Assembly (NCBI GenBank): GCA_025062325.1
Contig: JANXAL010000124.1
Span: 1 to 54,754, forward strand
Length of the DNA stretch: 54,754 bases
DNA from: Roseiflexus sp.
Lineage (GTDB): Bacteria > Chloroflexota > Chloroflexia > Chloroflexales > Roseiflexaceae
Reading direction: 5' to 3'
The position numbers were made by a program, and so were the translations under genes. The number at the start of each line of letters is the position of its first letter. The first letter of the stretch is position 1. Of this stretch, positions 8,774 to 17,522 are shown in pieces. The notes under the pieces were generated by a model, which saw only the letters and a program-made list of their open reading frames with translations, was not told the origin of the DNA and did no database searches.

Positions 8774-8915
8774 TGAACCGAATCCTTTCGTTGCACCAAA
8801 AAGACTCTGGAGTCTGGCAGTCGGGCGGAATACAGGAACGCCGTGCAAGCAGAGTCAGACCTCTGCGGAGATTGATGGGTATCGTCTGATCTCAATACTG
8901 CTGCACCTATTCTTT

Positions 8916-8944
8916 ATGGTACCGACAGGTGTGATGTTTGTCAA
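8916..8944 (-). promoter_or_regulatory. Predicted sigma-70-type promoter of the cox operon
   Basis: On the minus strand TTGACA (8944-8939) is followed 17 bp later by TACCAT (8921-8916). The start of transcription would be near 8909, giving a leader of about 135 nt before coxG that contains a small AGACTC/GAGTCT hairpin (8802-8815). The arrangement closely matches the predicted ABC operon promoter at 49497-49525. Confidence 0.6.
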
Positions 8945-8949
8945 GCGCA

Positions 8950-10479
8950 TCAGAACTGCGGCAAAGCGATGTGAGGAATATGCACCGCCGCTTGATCAGG
9001 CGCGACCTGCGCAGCACGCGGGTGCGGCAGGCGCAACTGGTGCGCCTCAGCATTTAGCAGCTCAATAAATCGGTCAATCAGGTCGGCGTCCCACTGTGTT
9101 CCGCGTCCGCGTTGAAGTTCAGCAATCGCCTCATCCTGGCTCATCGCACGGCGATAGGCGCGATCCGAGGTCATCGTGTCGTATGCGTCGGCAATCGCCA
9201 TGATACGGGCTTCGAGCGGTATCTGATCGCCAGACAGCCCATCGGGGTAGCCAGTGCCGTCGATTCGCTCGTGGTGATGGCGAATGATAGGCAGCACGGC
9301 ACGCAACGCCTTGATGCCACGCACAATCTCGACGCCTATCACGGCGTGCGCGCGCATAATATCCATTTCTTCAGGCGACAGGCGCGCTGGTTTCAGCAGG
9401 ATGGCGTCGGGGACGCCAATCTTGCCGATATCATGGAGCAACCCGCCGTAGCGGAGCGCTTCAATGCGTTCTTTCTCCAGTCCTATGACCTCGCCTAGAC
9501 GCACCGCATACCGCATCACCTGTAATGAATGCCCGGCGGTGTAGGGATCACGTGCATCGATCGAGGCGGCCAGGGCAGCGATGGTTTCGAGATTCTGCTG
9601 CTTCAATTGACGGTAGAGACGGCTGTTGTCGAGCGAGGCGGCAATCTGTGACGCGCAGATAGCCAGGAGGGTGCGGTCGTCGCTGTCGAATCCCGGTTGG
9701 TCGGGGGCGCGAATCAGGTCGAGCACGCCGACCGGTCGATCATTGCTTCGGAGAACAAGGCGCGCGAGATGGGAGGGGTCGACCGGTTGCGGGCCGTTGA
9801 CCAGTCGCGCATGCCCTTCAAAGAGCGCGTCGCAGCAAAGTTCCTGATGGATCGGCACACGAACGCCGACAGTTGCGTTCGACGATGCTCCCCGGTGCGC
9901 GAGCAGTTCGAGTTCGTTGTCTTCGGGATGCACGAGGGAGAGCGAAAGTTCCGCCGGTGAGAATCGTCGCCATAGCAATTCGACGATTTCGCGCACTGCG
10001 GTCTCGGTATCGAGCGTACTGGTGAACGTCTGACTGATCTCGTACAGTGCAATGACCTCAGAGAGGCGCTGGCGCTCCTGACGTACCCGTCGCCACTCGA
10101 CGGCGCGACGCACAGTTCGTTCGAGTTCATCGACGCTGAACGGCTTGGTCAGATAATCGAAGGCGCCCAGTTTCAGCGCCTCGCGCGCTGTTTCTACCGT
10201 CGCATACGCCGTAAACATGATTGTGTCAATATCCGGGTAATGGTTGCGCATTTCCCGCAGTAGCGCCATGCCGCCCATTTCAGGCATCTGCAGATCGGTA
10301 AGAACCAGGTCGAACTGATGGGTTTGCAGAATATCTAACGCTTCACGCCCGTTGAACGCTGTCCTGACCGTGTATCCTTTCATCTGCAGCAATCGTGCGC
10401 AGAAACTGCTGACCATCGGATCATCTTCGACGACGAGCACACGAACGGGGGCAATATACGTTGAAGGAGCGTGACTCAT
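8950..10479 (-). CDS. Response regulator: receiver, GAF and HD-GYP domains
   Basis: The ATG at 10479 has GAGG five bases upstream. A longer start at 10560 would lie upstream of the predicted promoter. The 509-residue protein has a receiver domain (residues about 12-130; phosphoacceptor Asp62 in LVLTDLQMP, Lys in LTKPF near 112), a GAF sensor domain (about 140-290) and a C-terminal HD-GYP domain. The HD-GYP domain has an HD pair at 349-350 in LLHDIGKIG and HHHERIDGTGYP ending at 412. HD-GYP domains hydrolyse cyclic di-GMP, so this is probably a phosphorylation-controlled phosphodiesterase. It is soluble and cytoplasmic, with a single-domain receiver protein encoded upstream. The partner kinase is not in the immediate neighbourhood. 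Confidence 0.92.
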   Translation of the reverse strand: MSHAPSTYIAPVRVLVVEDDPMVSSFCARLLQMKGYTVRTAFNGREALDILQTHQFDLVLTDLQMPEMGGMALLREMRNHYPDIDTIMFTAYATVETAREALKLGAFDYLTKPFSVDELERTVRRAVEWRRVRQERQRLSEVIALYEISQTFTSTLDTETAVREIVELLWRRFSPAELSLSLVHPEDNELELLAHRGASSNATVGVRVPIHQELCCDALFEGHARLVNGPQPVDPSHLARLVLRSNDRPVGVLDLIRAPDQPGFDSDDRTLLAICASQIAASLDNSRLYRQLKQQNLETIAALAASIDARDPYTAGHSLQVMRYAVRLGEVIGLEKERIEALRYGGLLHDIGKIGVPDAILLKPARLSPEEMDIMRAHAVIGVEIVRGIKALRAVLPIIRHHHERIDGTGYPDGLSGDQIPLEARIMAIADAYDTMTSDRAYRRAMSQDEAIAELQRGRGTQWDADLIDRFIELLNAEAHQLRLPHPRAAQVAPDQAAVHIPHIALPQF

Positions 10480-10515
10480 GGCTGCCTCGCTTGCATATGT
10501 CGTAGCCCGAATCGT

Positions 10516-10543
10516 ATTATAGCGCGAGGGCATTTCTTGTAAC
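10516..10543 (-). promoter_or_regulatory. Predicted promoter of the HD-GYP regulator gene
   Basis: GTTACA (10543-10538) and a perfect TATAAT (10521-10516) on the minus strand, 16 bp apart. It sits between the terminator at 10585-10611 and the ATG at 10479, so this gene probably has its own transcript. Confidence 0.6.
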
Positions 10544-10584
10544 GAACCAGAGTCGCACATGGCTTGCGTGGATGCCGCTTACTT

Positions 10585-10611
10585 AAAAGACCGTGCTGAT
10601 GCACGGTCTTT
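10585..10611 (-). terminator. Intrinsic terminator of the receiver-domain gene
   Basis: AAAGACCGTGC and GCACGGTCTTT form a perfect 11-bp stem around a 4-nt loop (10586-10611). On the minus strand the stem runs into TTTTAAG. It is placed 26 bp after the stop codon of the gene ending at 10637. Confidence 0.8.
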
Positions 10612-10636
10612 GGCGGGAGAGGGATCGCCTAAAAGA

Positions 10637-11056
10637 CTAACATGGCGTAGGGGGGCGATGGCGATTGCGGAAGTAGGAATGGACCCGCCGTTCGAGCTCT
10701 TCAAAGTCAAATGGTTTGGCTAGGTAATCGTTGGCGCCGAGGCGCATCGCCTGCTTATACGTGTCTGGCGTACCAAACGCCGTGATCAGAATCACATAGA
10801 TGTCACCAAAATCCTTTCGGATGGCTCGAATGAGATCCAGCCCGTCCATGCGTGGCATATTCATGTCAGTGATCACCAGGTCGCAACGATGACGCTGTAG
10901 CATTTCGACTGCCGCCAGACCATCTTCCGCTTCCAGAACAAGATAGCCGCTATTCGACAACAGAAACTTGTAGAGACGCCGGGTTGCCGCATCATCTTCG
11001 ACGATCAGGATGGTACTGGTGTTACCGTTGGGTGACAGTTCCGTCGTCTTAGACAT
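10637..11056 (-). CDS. Single-domain response regulator (receiver protein)
   Basis: The ATG at 11056 is preceded by GGAGG at a 7-nt spacing; an upstream ATG at 11092 has none. The 139-residue product is almost entirely a receiver domain: the acidic pair in ILIVEDD, phosphoacceptor Asp64 in LVITDMNMP, a Thr in LITAFG and Lys114 in LAKPF. There is no output domain, as in CheY or Spo0F-type phosphorelay proteins. Its own terminator follows, so it is probably transcribed separately from the HD-GYP regulator downstream, though the two may share a pathway. Confidence 0.92.
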   Translation of the reverse strand: MSKTTELSPNGNTSTILIVEDDAATRRLYKFLLSNSGYLVLEAEDGLAAVEMLQRHRCDLVITDMNMPRMDGLDLIRAIRKDFGDIYVILITAFGTPDTYKQAMRLGANDYLAKPFDFEELERRVHSYFRNRHRPPTPC

Positions 11057-11553
11057 ACATACGCCTCCACTCTTCTGCAAACCCCAGTGCAACCGGTGAT
11101 CACCTTACCCTGCGAGGGGGCCCAGTTGGCGTGATTTCCTTCCCTGTGGGGCGTCTCAGAACTCGCCGTTTATCGTAGATCGTCAGGATGACCAGTGATG
11201 ATGCCGCTATTCTACCATATCTTTACGTTCTCCCTGTAACCCACGAGCGACCGTAATCACCTTGTAATGCGGTCGCCTTTTCCGACTTTTCCAGCGATGC
11301 ACGGCGCCACGCTTCAGGCCACTGTGCAAGCGGTTGACGTGACTGGGCGGGAGACCTACTGTTATCTCGCCCCTAGAAGTCATCTGAACGCCGCGTGCGT
11401 CGGCTTCCTGCAGTGCTCGAACTGCAGCGGTATTGTATTGTGGTTGGCGACGGCAATGACGCGTAGACTGGCGCGCGCCGCTCCCGTTGTAAGTGTCTCC
11501 GGCGTCCATAGTGCGCGATTAGAGGTTGCGCTGGTTATGGACGTGCAGGTCGA
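11057..11553. other. Intergenic region upstream of the receiver gene
   Basis: About 500 bp between the 3' end of the patatin gene and the start of the receiver gene, both on the minus strand. Short frames on both strands lack SDs and look accidental. I see a weak inverted repeat GCGACCG...CGGTCGC (about 11247-11275) and no convincing promoter, although TAGAAT near 11209-11214 on the minus strand could be a -10 box for the receiver gene. Confidence 0.4.
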
Positions 11554-12687
11554 TCATGGCTGATGCAGCAGACGGTTGAGCAACTGCCTGTCCAGTGCGC
11601 GCAGTGCGTCGTTGCGTCCCATCTCAAACAGGATCCGATGATTATGCTCTTCGTAGTCGATAATCCACTCGAGCGGCATCAATCGTTGCGGCGCAACGAC
11701 CAGCGGTTCGGTAATGATGCGCGGAATGCTCCCCTCTATCCGCAGTTCGGGGTTGCCAGTCTGTTGCGCGGCGCGTTCCAGTTTGTGCGCTGCTTCCGCC
11801 AGACGATTGTAGGCGCGTAACATTTTGACGGCGGTACGATACGATGCTAGCAAGGCCCAATCGAGCGTCAGTGACAATGCTTGGACTAGGTCCTGCGGAA
11901 CGTCCTGTAACTGCTGGCGCATCGCTTCGGGCGTCATGTCCCACGGCGTCATTATAACGACCACGATCTCGACATCCTCGCCAGCAGCAAGGTCAATCAC
12001 CGGTCCCAGCGGTGTATTCGCCAGCACCGCGCCGTCCCAGTATTTCCGTCCGTCGATCTCCGTCCATGGATAGATAGTCGGAATGCTCGACGATGCCATC
12101 AGATGGTCGATGGTGATTGTGTCGGCTGGCTGGTCGCGCAGCGGTCGGTTGCAGAAGACCCGCAGATCGCCCGATTGTAGATCGGTTGCAGTGAGTAGCA
12201 GGGCAGGAGCATCCGGCGAGTTAATCCGCTCGAAGTTCATCCAGCGGCTCAGCGTATGGCGCCAGGGGGCGGTGTCGAGCAGGCTGCGAAACGGTCGACT
12301 GCGAAAGACGTTGCTAATGCGCTTGAGCAATCCTTCGGCGCTCATGCTGCGCTCTTCTGGCGGCAGCGCGGCGGGCGATCCGCCATGCACGTCCGAGGTC
12401 AGTACGCTGTGCATGAGAAACCGAATGAAGGGCCGGCTGATCGCAGGCAGGTCGCTCGATAACCGATGCACATCCTCGGTGTGCATATCAAGCCAGCGCG
12501 CTTTTAGATCGGCGACCGTCAGGCCCGATGCTAGCGCTGCAGCGTTAATGGCGCCGATCGACGTGCCAGCGATAATATCGGGCCCCCTGCCGTCCTGCAT
12601 CCAGTCGCGTTCCACCAGCGCCTCGATCACGCCGATATGATACGCGCCGCGGCCGCCGCCGCCTGAGAGCACTAACGCTTTCTTCAT
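11554..12687 (-). CDS. Patatin-like phospholipase
   Basis: A 377-residue patatin/RssA-family serine hydrolase. The oxyanion-hole glycine loop SGGGGRG is at residues 8-14, the nucleophile Ser43 lies in GTSIG, and the partner Asp218 is in WDGA, so the Ser-Asp dyad is complete. The family cleaves acyl chains from lipids. No signal peptide or membrane segment is visible, so it probably acts in the cytoplasm or on the inner leaflet. Its ATG overlaps the stop of the upstream glycosyltransferase by four bases (ATGA) and has AGGAGG and GGAGGT just upstream, so translation is probably coupled. Confidence 0.93.
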   Translation of the reverse strand: MKKALVLSGGGGRGAYHIGVIEALVERDWMQDGRGPDIIAGTSIGAINAAALASGLTVADLKARWLDMHTEDVHRLSSDLPAISRPFIRFLMHSVLTSDVHGGSPAALPPEERSMSAEGLLKRISNVFRSRPFRSLLDTAPWRHTLSRWMNFERINSPDAPALLLTATDLQSGDLRVFCNRPLRDQPADTITIDHLMASSSIPTIYPWTEIDGRKYWDGAVLANTPLGPVIDLAAGEDVEIVVVIMTPWDMTPEAMRQQLQDVPQDLVQALSLTLDWALLASYRTAVKMLRAYNRLAEAAHKLERAAQQTGNPELRIEGSIPRIITEPLVVAPQRLMPLEWIIDYEEHNHRILFEMGRNDALRALDRQLLNRLLHQP

Positions 12688-14852
12688 CGCCTCCTGACCT
12701 CCGTATGCGTGATGGTCGTCAACCGTAGCGCATGCGCCCCGGCGCGCGCCGGATCTGACGCAGCGCCGCCGCTGACGGGCAAACGTTCGCCGCTGCTGGC
12801 ATCATACAATCCAATAACGATCTCGTACACTCCCGCCTGAAGGTCAGGCGGCAGCGGCAGCGGCAACGGTACAGCCACCTGCTGGCCTGCCTGCCACGCG
12901 CTGGTTGGCAGACCGCCGACGCCGGCCGGCGGAACGTCCACGCCAGCGACACGTTGTCCTTGTGCATCAATCATCTGAAGAAACACCGTGTAATCGCGCG
13001 CTGGAGATACGAGCGCCCCCCAAGACGGCGTCACGACCAACTGATCACGAGCTGACTCGATTGTGACCCCATGCAGCAGGATTTCGTCGCCAAACTGTGC
13101 ATGGATCGGCTGCTGGTATGGACGCGGCAACTGATAGATCTTCGCATACTCGATCCCGTGAATAGTGATTGTGTGGATCGGCGTCATGGACTCAAACTGT
13201 CGGTAAATGTCGGGATGGGCGCCGCGCTGCACCGATTCCAGGTAGACGACGGCATAATTGATCGGTAGTTTTCCAAGGTCAGTAATGTCTCGCACATCGA
13301 CCGGCACAAATGGTTGCAGTGTTGGCCTCAGCGCCGAGATGACCGGTCCATATCGGATATCGGGGCGCGCGCTCAACCATGCTCCCACTTGATCCATTCC
13401 TTCGCCCCAACCGATGAGGAACATCCGCTGCGCGACAGGCCCGCCTCCCAGGAGCGGATTGTAGTAACTCAGGTAGTACGGGTGATACCAGACAACTTGA
13501 CCAACTTCGACAATCCCCAGCGCGAACAACGCTGCCAGCGGAATGCGGGCGAACCCCGCGCCGCTCCGTCGCATCGCCATTGCGCGGCTGGCGAACCACG
13601 CCTGCGCAGTGACATATGCGCGCGCAATCCCGGTTGCCGCCAGGACGAGCAGCGAGGGCCAGATCGGCAGCACGTACCGGTCAAACTTTTTTGGTCCCAG
13701 CGTCATAATCAGGGTCCAGAACGCGGCGAACGCGATCAGGACGGCGAGGATGCGATACCGGCTGTCGAACGGCGTATCGCAGCGCTTGCGGAAGCGCAAA
13801 GCATCGAAGGCGGCGAAGGCGCCAAACAAGATCAACCCAAACAGCATCACTGGCGTCGTGCGAAACAGACAGGAGACGGGGTAGAACCACACCCCGGGAT
13901 CGCCGACTGCTTGGCCGTTGAAGAACTGCCCGTCACCGTTGGGACGTCCGCCGTTGAAAATGATCTCATTGATGTACGCCTGAATTGCCGCCTCCGGCGC
14001 CGCCCAGAGCGCAGGCCATCCCATAAATGCAACGCAAAGCGCAACTCCCAACCATGCGGCGTAGCGTATGCCTGCGTGCCGTAGGCGATGGACAATCTCT
14101 GAAGCAAGGCGTTGTACGCTGCTCCTGTGCCGGAGTGATGCAGCGTCTACGGGTGCAAGCGCGAACAGAAGAAAACCGATGAACGGCAAAAAAATGAGAG
14201 CAGGTCCTTTCGTCAGCAGCGCGAGTCCGGTCAGCGCCCCAGAGCCGAGCAAAGCCATCCATCCTCCTTTGCCGGTCTGTTGCTGCTGCCACGAAACCAG
14301 CATCAGGAGCAGGCCGGTCGTGATCAGGCCGGTCAGAAGCGCGTCGAGGTGGAGCACACGACCATGGGCGATCAAATAGGGCGACGTTGCCCATAGGAAC
14401 GACGCGATCAGCGCGACCGTCGGGTCGATAAGGCGGCGCAGCAAGAGCCAGGTGGCAATGCCGAAGAGCACCTGCAGGATCACACCTGGCAGCCGAAGCC
14501 AGGCGAGATGCTCGACCATAGTGGGCGCTCCGATCCATCCTAGCGCACGCACTGTTCGCTCGAGCATCAGCCCAATGCGCCCCAACCAGAACATGGTGAT
14601 GCCGGGATGCCCGACGTAGATGGTGTCTGCCCAGCGACCATCGGTGATCGCCGCGTCAAACCGCTCGGTGAAGCGAATCCAGTGATGCGCCTCGTCGGTC
14701 GTGAGAAAATCGGCGAGCCCAAACGCGCGTGGTGCGAGCATCAGCATGCTGAGCGCCAGGGCGATCATCAGCATTGTTCCAACTGCTGGCGCGGTGCGCT
14801 GCTTCAGGAGCGCATGCGCGCTGCGTGCTGCTTTCTGCTCGACTCTCTGCAT
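12684..14852 (-). CDS. Membrane glycosyltransferase, PMT/ArnT-like (GT-C fold)
   Basis: The ATG at 14852 follows AGGAGG with a 6-nt spacer, better than the ATG at 14879. The 722-residue protein has about a dozen hydrophobic segments in its first 450 residues. An acidic DE pair (LTTDEAHHW, about residue 56) is in the first extracytoplasmic loop, the catalytic site of GT-C enzymes that use polyprenyl-phosphate sugars. The C-terminal 250 residues are extracytoplasmic and beta-rich, with a final segment resembling that of the glycosyltransferase at 51826-54090. It probably transfers sugars to a lipid, protein or polymer outside the membrane; donor and acceptor cannot be told from sequence. It is translationally coupled to the patatin gene. 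Confidence 0.88.
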   Translation of the reverse strand: MQRVEQKAARSAHALLKQRTAPAVGTMLMIALALSMLMLAPRAFGLADFLTTDEAHHWIRFTERFDAAITDGRWADTIYVGHPGITMFWLGRIGLMLERTVRALGWIGAPTMVEHLAWLRLPGVILQVLFGIATWLLLRRLIDPTVALIASFLWATSPYLIAHGRVLHLDALLTGLITTGLLLMLVSWQQQQTGKGGWMALLGSGALTGLALLTKGPALIFLPFIGFLLFALAPVDAASLRHRSSVQRLASEIVHRLRHAGIRYAAWLGVALCVAFMGWPALWAAPEAAIQAYINEIIFNGGRPNGDGQFFNGQAVGDPGVWFYPVSCLFRTTPVMLFGLILFGAFAAFDALRFRKRCDTPFDSRYRILAVLIAFAAFWTLIMTLGPKKFDRYVLPIWPSLLVLAATGIARAYVTAQAWFASRAMAMRRSGAGFARIPLAALFALGIVEVGQVVWYHPYYLSYYNPLLGGGPVAQRMFLIGWGEGMDQVGAWLSARPDIRYGPVISALRPTLQPFVPVDVRDITDLGKLPINYAVVYLESVQRGAHPDIYRQFESMTPIHTITIHGIEYAKIYQLPRPYQQPIHAQFGDEILLHGVTIESARDQLVVTPSWGALVSPARDYTVFLQMIDAQGQRVAGVDVPPAGVGGLPTSAWQAGQQVAVPLPLPLPPDLQAGVYEIVIGLYDASSGERLPVSGGAASDPARAGAHALRLTTITHTEVRRR

Positions 14853-14962
14853 CGAATTCCTCCTGATGCGTCCGTTCAATAGCGATTGGGGCAGGGATAC
14901 AAGCAGAGCAAACCCCTACGACACACCAACGGGTACTGTTCAACATCAGGACTCATGGCGCG

Positions 14963-14992
14963 TTGCCGCTATTGGTTGTCAAACGGTATAAT
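14963..14992 (+). promoter_or_regulatory. Predicted promoter upstream of the 15113 gene
   Basis: TTGCCG (14963-14968), an 18-bp spacer and a perfect TATAAT (14987-14992). Transcription would begin near 15000, leaving a leader of about 110 nt before the ATG at 15113. Confidence 0.55.
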
Positions 14993-15112
14993 CATCCCCA
15001 TGGAAATGACAATTTGTTAATCCAAGGCTTCACGAACCTGGATGCCGAGCATCCCTGTAACGATGCTGAAGCGGCAACGTCATGCGCATCCCTTCAAGGC
15101 AGGAGTACGAGA

Positions 15113-15571
15113 ATGATTGATCCATCCCCCTCGCTGTCCAGTATGCTGACCGGTGCACAGGCGGCATCCCTCGATATGCACAAAAGCATCCATCGGCGGG
15201 CTGCGCTCCAGGCAATTATACGTCAGCTCAGCAAATCGCTAACGATGCTCGCTAGCGCTGTCGATATGATGGTCCAGGGGCGAACAGATGCCGTCGCCTC
15301 TCAGTCATTCTTCGTCTGGCTCCAACCTAATGCGCGTCAGGCAGAGAAGGCACTGCACCGTCTGCGCGAATATCGCCTGGCGGGATCGCCTGCAGCGACG
15401 GAACTCATTCAGTGTCTCACTGTGCTGGTGCTGGCAGCCGATATGATCGCTCAAGGGCAACTGAGAGGCAATGTCTCGGCTGAGATATATGATCTGCTCC
15501 GCCGCAACGTTAATCGGGCAATCAAGAGCCTGGAAGATCTGAAGAACGAGGTGCTGCCGGAGACGCACTAG
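15113..15571 (+). CDS. Small helical protein with an internal duplication, unknown function
   Basis: The ATG at 15113 has AGGAG seven bases upstream; the longer frame from 14963 would begin inside the promoter. The product is 152 residues, soluble and almost all helical. It contains two clearly related segments, about residues 42-88 and 101-147. Each has the pattern LT(M/V)L..A.DM..QG followed by a variable turn and a long helix ending in a leucine-rich stretch (KALHRLREY, KSLEDLKNE). I do not recognise the family. It stands alone between the divergent glycosyltransferase gene and the convergent HAD gene. Confidence 0.75.
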   Translation: MIDPSPSLSSMLTGAQAASLDMHKSIHRRAALQAIIRQLSKSLTMLASAVDMMVQGRTDAVASQSFFVWLQPNARQAEKALHRLREYRLAGSPAATELIQCLTVLVLAADMIAQGQLRGNVSAEIYDLLRRNVNRAIKSLEDLKNEVLPETH

Positions 15572-15809
15572 TGCGTTTCGCAGCAAGGCTCATCCATCAC
15601 CCGACTCAAACCCGTCTGAATCAGTACAAGGTCGCCAGTGTGCGTTACTTGCTGCCCTGCGGAGGATTTGCAGGCATTCTGCACGCAGTAGAATGGTGTT
15701 AGTCATCGAGACGCCCAAACGTTCCCTTCTCCCCTCGGAGGAGACAAGACGCGGCAAACTTTCATCGCGGTTCAAGAACTTCACACTGCCAGACCGATTG
15801 TCAGCCTGT

Positions 15810-16499
15810 TCAAGAAGCGCGTATGTCTCCTCCGCGTGAGGGAAACAATAGAGGAGGCATCACACGGAGCAGCTCGTCATAATCGGCGACGATCAGGTCG
15901 GGACCAGCGCTGCGCAGTTCGTCGGCTGTGTGAGTGGTTGCTAGTGCGACGCAGCGCATGCCAGCGGCGCGTGCGGCGGCAATACCTGCGTGTGAGTCTT
16001 CAAAGACCACGCAGCGGTCGGCAGGTTGCCCGAGGCGCCGCGCTGCTTCGAGAAAGATGTCGGGTGCTGGTTTGCCGCGCGGCACTTCATCGCCAAGAGT
16101 GATAGCGTCGAAACGGTCGGCGATGTCGAGCGCCGCGAGCGTTGGCGCAACATTCTCTCTGGGAGCGGATGTTGCCAGCCCGATGCGCACCCCTTGCTGT
16201 TTGAGCGTGTCGAGGAAGCGCAGCAGACCAGGAAGCGGCTTGACGCCCACTAGCATTTCACGGTAGAGGCGCCCAGCTTCTTGAGTGTAGCGTGCGATTT
16301 CTTCCGGCGTCAATGCACGCCCAAAGAGCGCCGGAAAAATATCGCTCTGTCGCTTGCCGATCAGTCGAACAGCTTCAGACGGCGGCGGTGGACGCAAGCC
16401 ATGCCGCTCAAGGAACATCCGGAAAGCCCGATAATAGAGCGGCATATTGTTGAGCAGGGTGCCATCCATGTCAAAAATGGCGGCAGTGAAATCAGTCAT
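15810..16499 (-). CDS. HAD-superfamily hydrolase, beta-phosphoglucomutase-like
   Basis: A 229-residue HAD phosphatase. Motif I is FDMDGTL (nucleophile Asp10, acid/base Asp12), followed by a helical cap of the phosphoglucomutase type. Motif II is LATSAP, motif III the Lys in RGKPAPD, and motif IV FEDSHAG. Relatives dephosphorylate sugar phosphates or phosphoglycolate, or isomerise glucose phosphates; the exact substrate cannot be assigned. The start has AAGGAG ten bases upstream. The gene is divergent from the methyltransferase at 16551 across a 51-bp gap. Confidence 0.92.
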   Translation of the reverse strand: MTDFTAAIFDMDGTLLNNMPLYYRAFRMFLERHGLRPPPPSEAVRLIGKRQSDIFPALFGRALTPEEIARYTQEAGRLYREMLVGVKPLPGLLRFLDTLKQQGVRIGLATSAPRENVAPTLAALDIADRFDAITLGDEVPRGKPAPDIFLEAARRLGQPADRCVVFEDSHAGIAAARAAGMRCVALATTHTADELRSAGPDLIVADYDELLRVMPPLLFPSRGGDIRAS

Positions 16500-16550
16500 C
16501 GATGGTATACTCCTTGCGTACCGCAGGTTCTGGCAGAAATCGACCCTGTG

Positions 16551-17126
16551 ATGTTTACCCGGATCCGTGTTGCACTACAATCGCGCGATAGTATGCGTCG
16601 CGCGGTTGATTTCCTGATCGCCGCACTCCTGTTTCGCTGGCCTCCATCCCTGCGAGCAGCGCTGTTTCGCGGAAAGCGACACGAATGTCCCCTGTGCGGC
16701 GCCCATCTTTCACGCTTTCTTGTGCTGCACCGGCCATTCTTTCGCTGGTGTCCGGTCTGTCGATCGCTGCAACGTCACTGGATGAGCTGGCTGTACATCA
16801 GGCAGCATATCCTGCCTATGCACGCCATTCGACAAATGCTTCACATCGCGCCTGAAGAGGCGCTCAGGCAGGCGTTTTATCATTTGCCAGGAGTCACATA
16901 CGTGTCGATGGACCTGGACGCAGCCAGCGTCCTGGTATGCGCAGACGCCAGGCGGTTGCCATTCGCATCTCGTATGTTCGATTTCATATACTGTAGCCAC
17001 GTGCTCGAGCATATTCCTGATGATCGCACTGCGATGCGAGAATTGCAACGAGTGCTGCGCCCCGGCGGCATGGCGATGATCCTCACGCCATTATGGGATA
17101 AGCCGACCTTCGAAGACCAGATGTGA
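16551..17126 (+). CDS. SAM-dependent methyltransferase, N-terminal part (split gene)
   Basis: This frame encodes a putative zinc ribbon (CPLC about residues 41-44 and CPVC about 62-65) and most of a type 11 methyltransferase domain, including the conserved FDFIYCSHVLEHIPDD and RVLRPGG strands. It stops in WDKPTFEDQM at 17124-17126. Related methyltransferases continue with ...DPEERERLFGQ-DHVR-YG, which is exactly what the next frame (17123-17332) encodes. The gene is therefore split by a one-base shift. The stop and the next start overlap as GTGA, so a coupled two-piece protein is possible. A decayed gene or a sequencing error is equally likely. The start at 16551 is uncertain because no clear SD is visible. 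Confidence 0.7.
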   Translation: MFTRIRVALQSRDSMRRAVDFLIAALLFRWPPSLRAALFRGKRHECPLCGAHLSRFLVLHRPFFRWCPVCRSLQRHWMSWLYIRQHILPMHAIRQMLHIAPEEALRQAFYHLPGVTYVSMDLDAASVLVCADARRLPFASRMFDFIYCSHVLEHIPDDRTAMRELQRVLRPGGMAMILTPLWDKPTFEDQM

Positions 17127-17332
17127 CCGATCCAGTTGAACGGGAGCGTTTGTTTGGACAGTTTGATCACGTGCGCTGGTACGGGTTTGACATCGTTGAT
17201 CGTCTGTCGGACTCAGGCTTCTCTGTTCAGACAATACGTGCCAGCGATGTGGCGGATGCTGAAGCAATTGAGCGCTTCGGTCTCGATGCGACGGAGGTGA
17301 TCTTCGTGTGCGTGAAGCCGGTGGAGTCATAG
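17123..17332 (+). CDS. SAM-dependent methyltransferase, C-terminal part (split gene)
   Basis: A 69-residue continuation of the upstream methyltransferase in the -1 frame, beginning at GTG 17123. It contains TDPVERERLFGQFDHVRWYG and a final beta strand (EVIFVCVKPV) typical of this family's C-terminus. The GTG overlaps the upstream TGA, so it could be reached by translational coupling or by a -1 shift. On its own the segment would not form a complete fold. Confidence 0.65.
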   Translation: MTDPVERERLFGQFDHVRWYGFDIVDRLSDSGFSVQTIRASDVADAEAIERFGLDATEVIFVCVKPVES

Positions 17333-17522
17333 TATCGCGTCTGTTTGCGAACAATCATTCCCCCGCTAGACGTATTGGAGCGCACCGTTCACGCCGCCTG
17401 TGCAAGAACGCCGCGTCGATCCGGCGAGGCCGCGGAGCGGCGGCAGGTGAGGCAGGTTTGAGCCCCGTCCTTACGCCGTTATAGTCAACGATGCCGCATA
17501 TCCCCTCGTGTTTGAGCAGGCT

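Noticed and set aside
11207-11563. Overlapping frames on both strands in the 500-bp gap before the receiver gene
   Set aside because: No SDs, no domains, and each is the mirror of the other.
13314-14084. Plus-strand frame of 256 codons opposite the first membrane glycosyltransferase
   Set aside because: Antisense to hydrophobic codons, which gives a Glu/Arg/Gln-rich translation; no SD.
16281-16550. Longer N-terminus for the split methyltransferase
   Set aside because: The extra 90 residues are antisense to the HAD gene and have no family resemblance.
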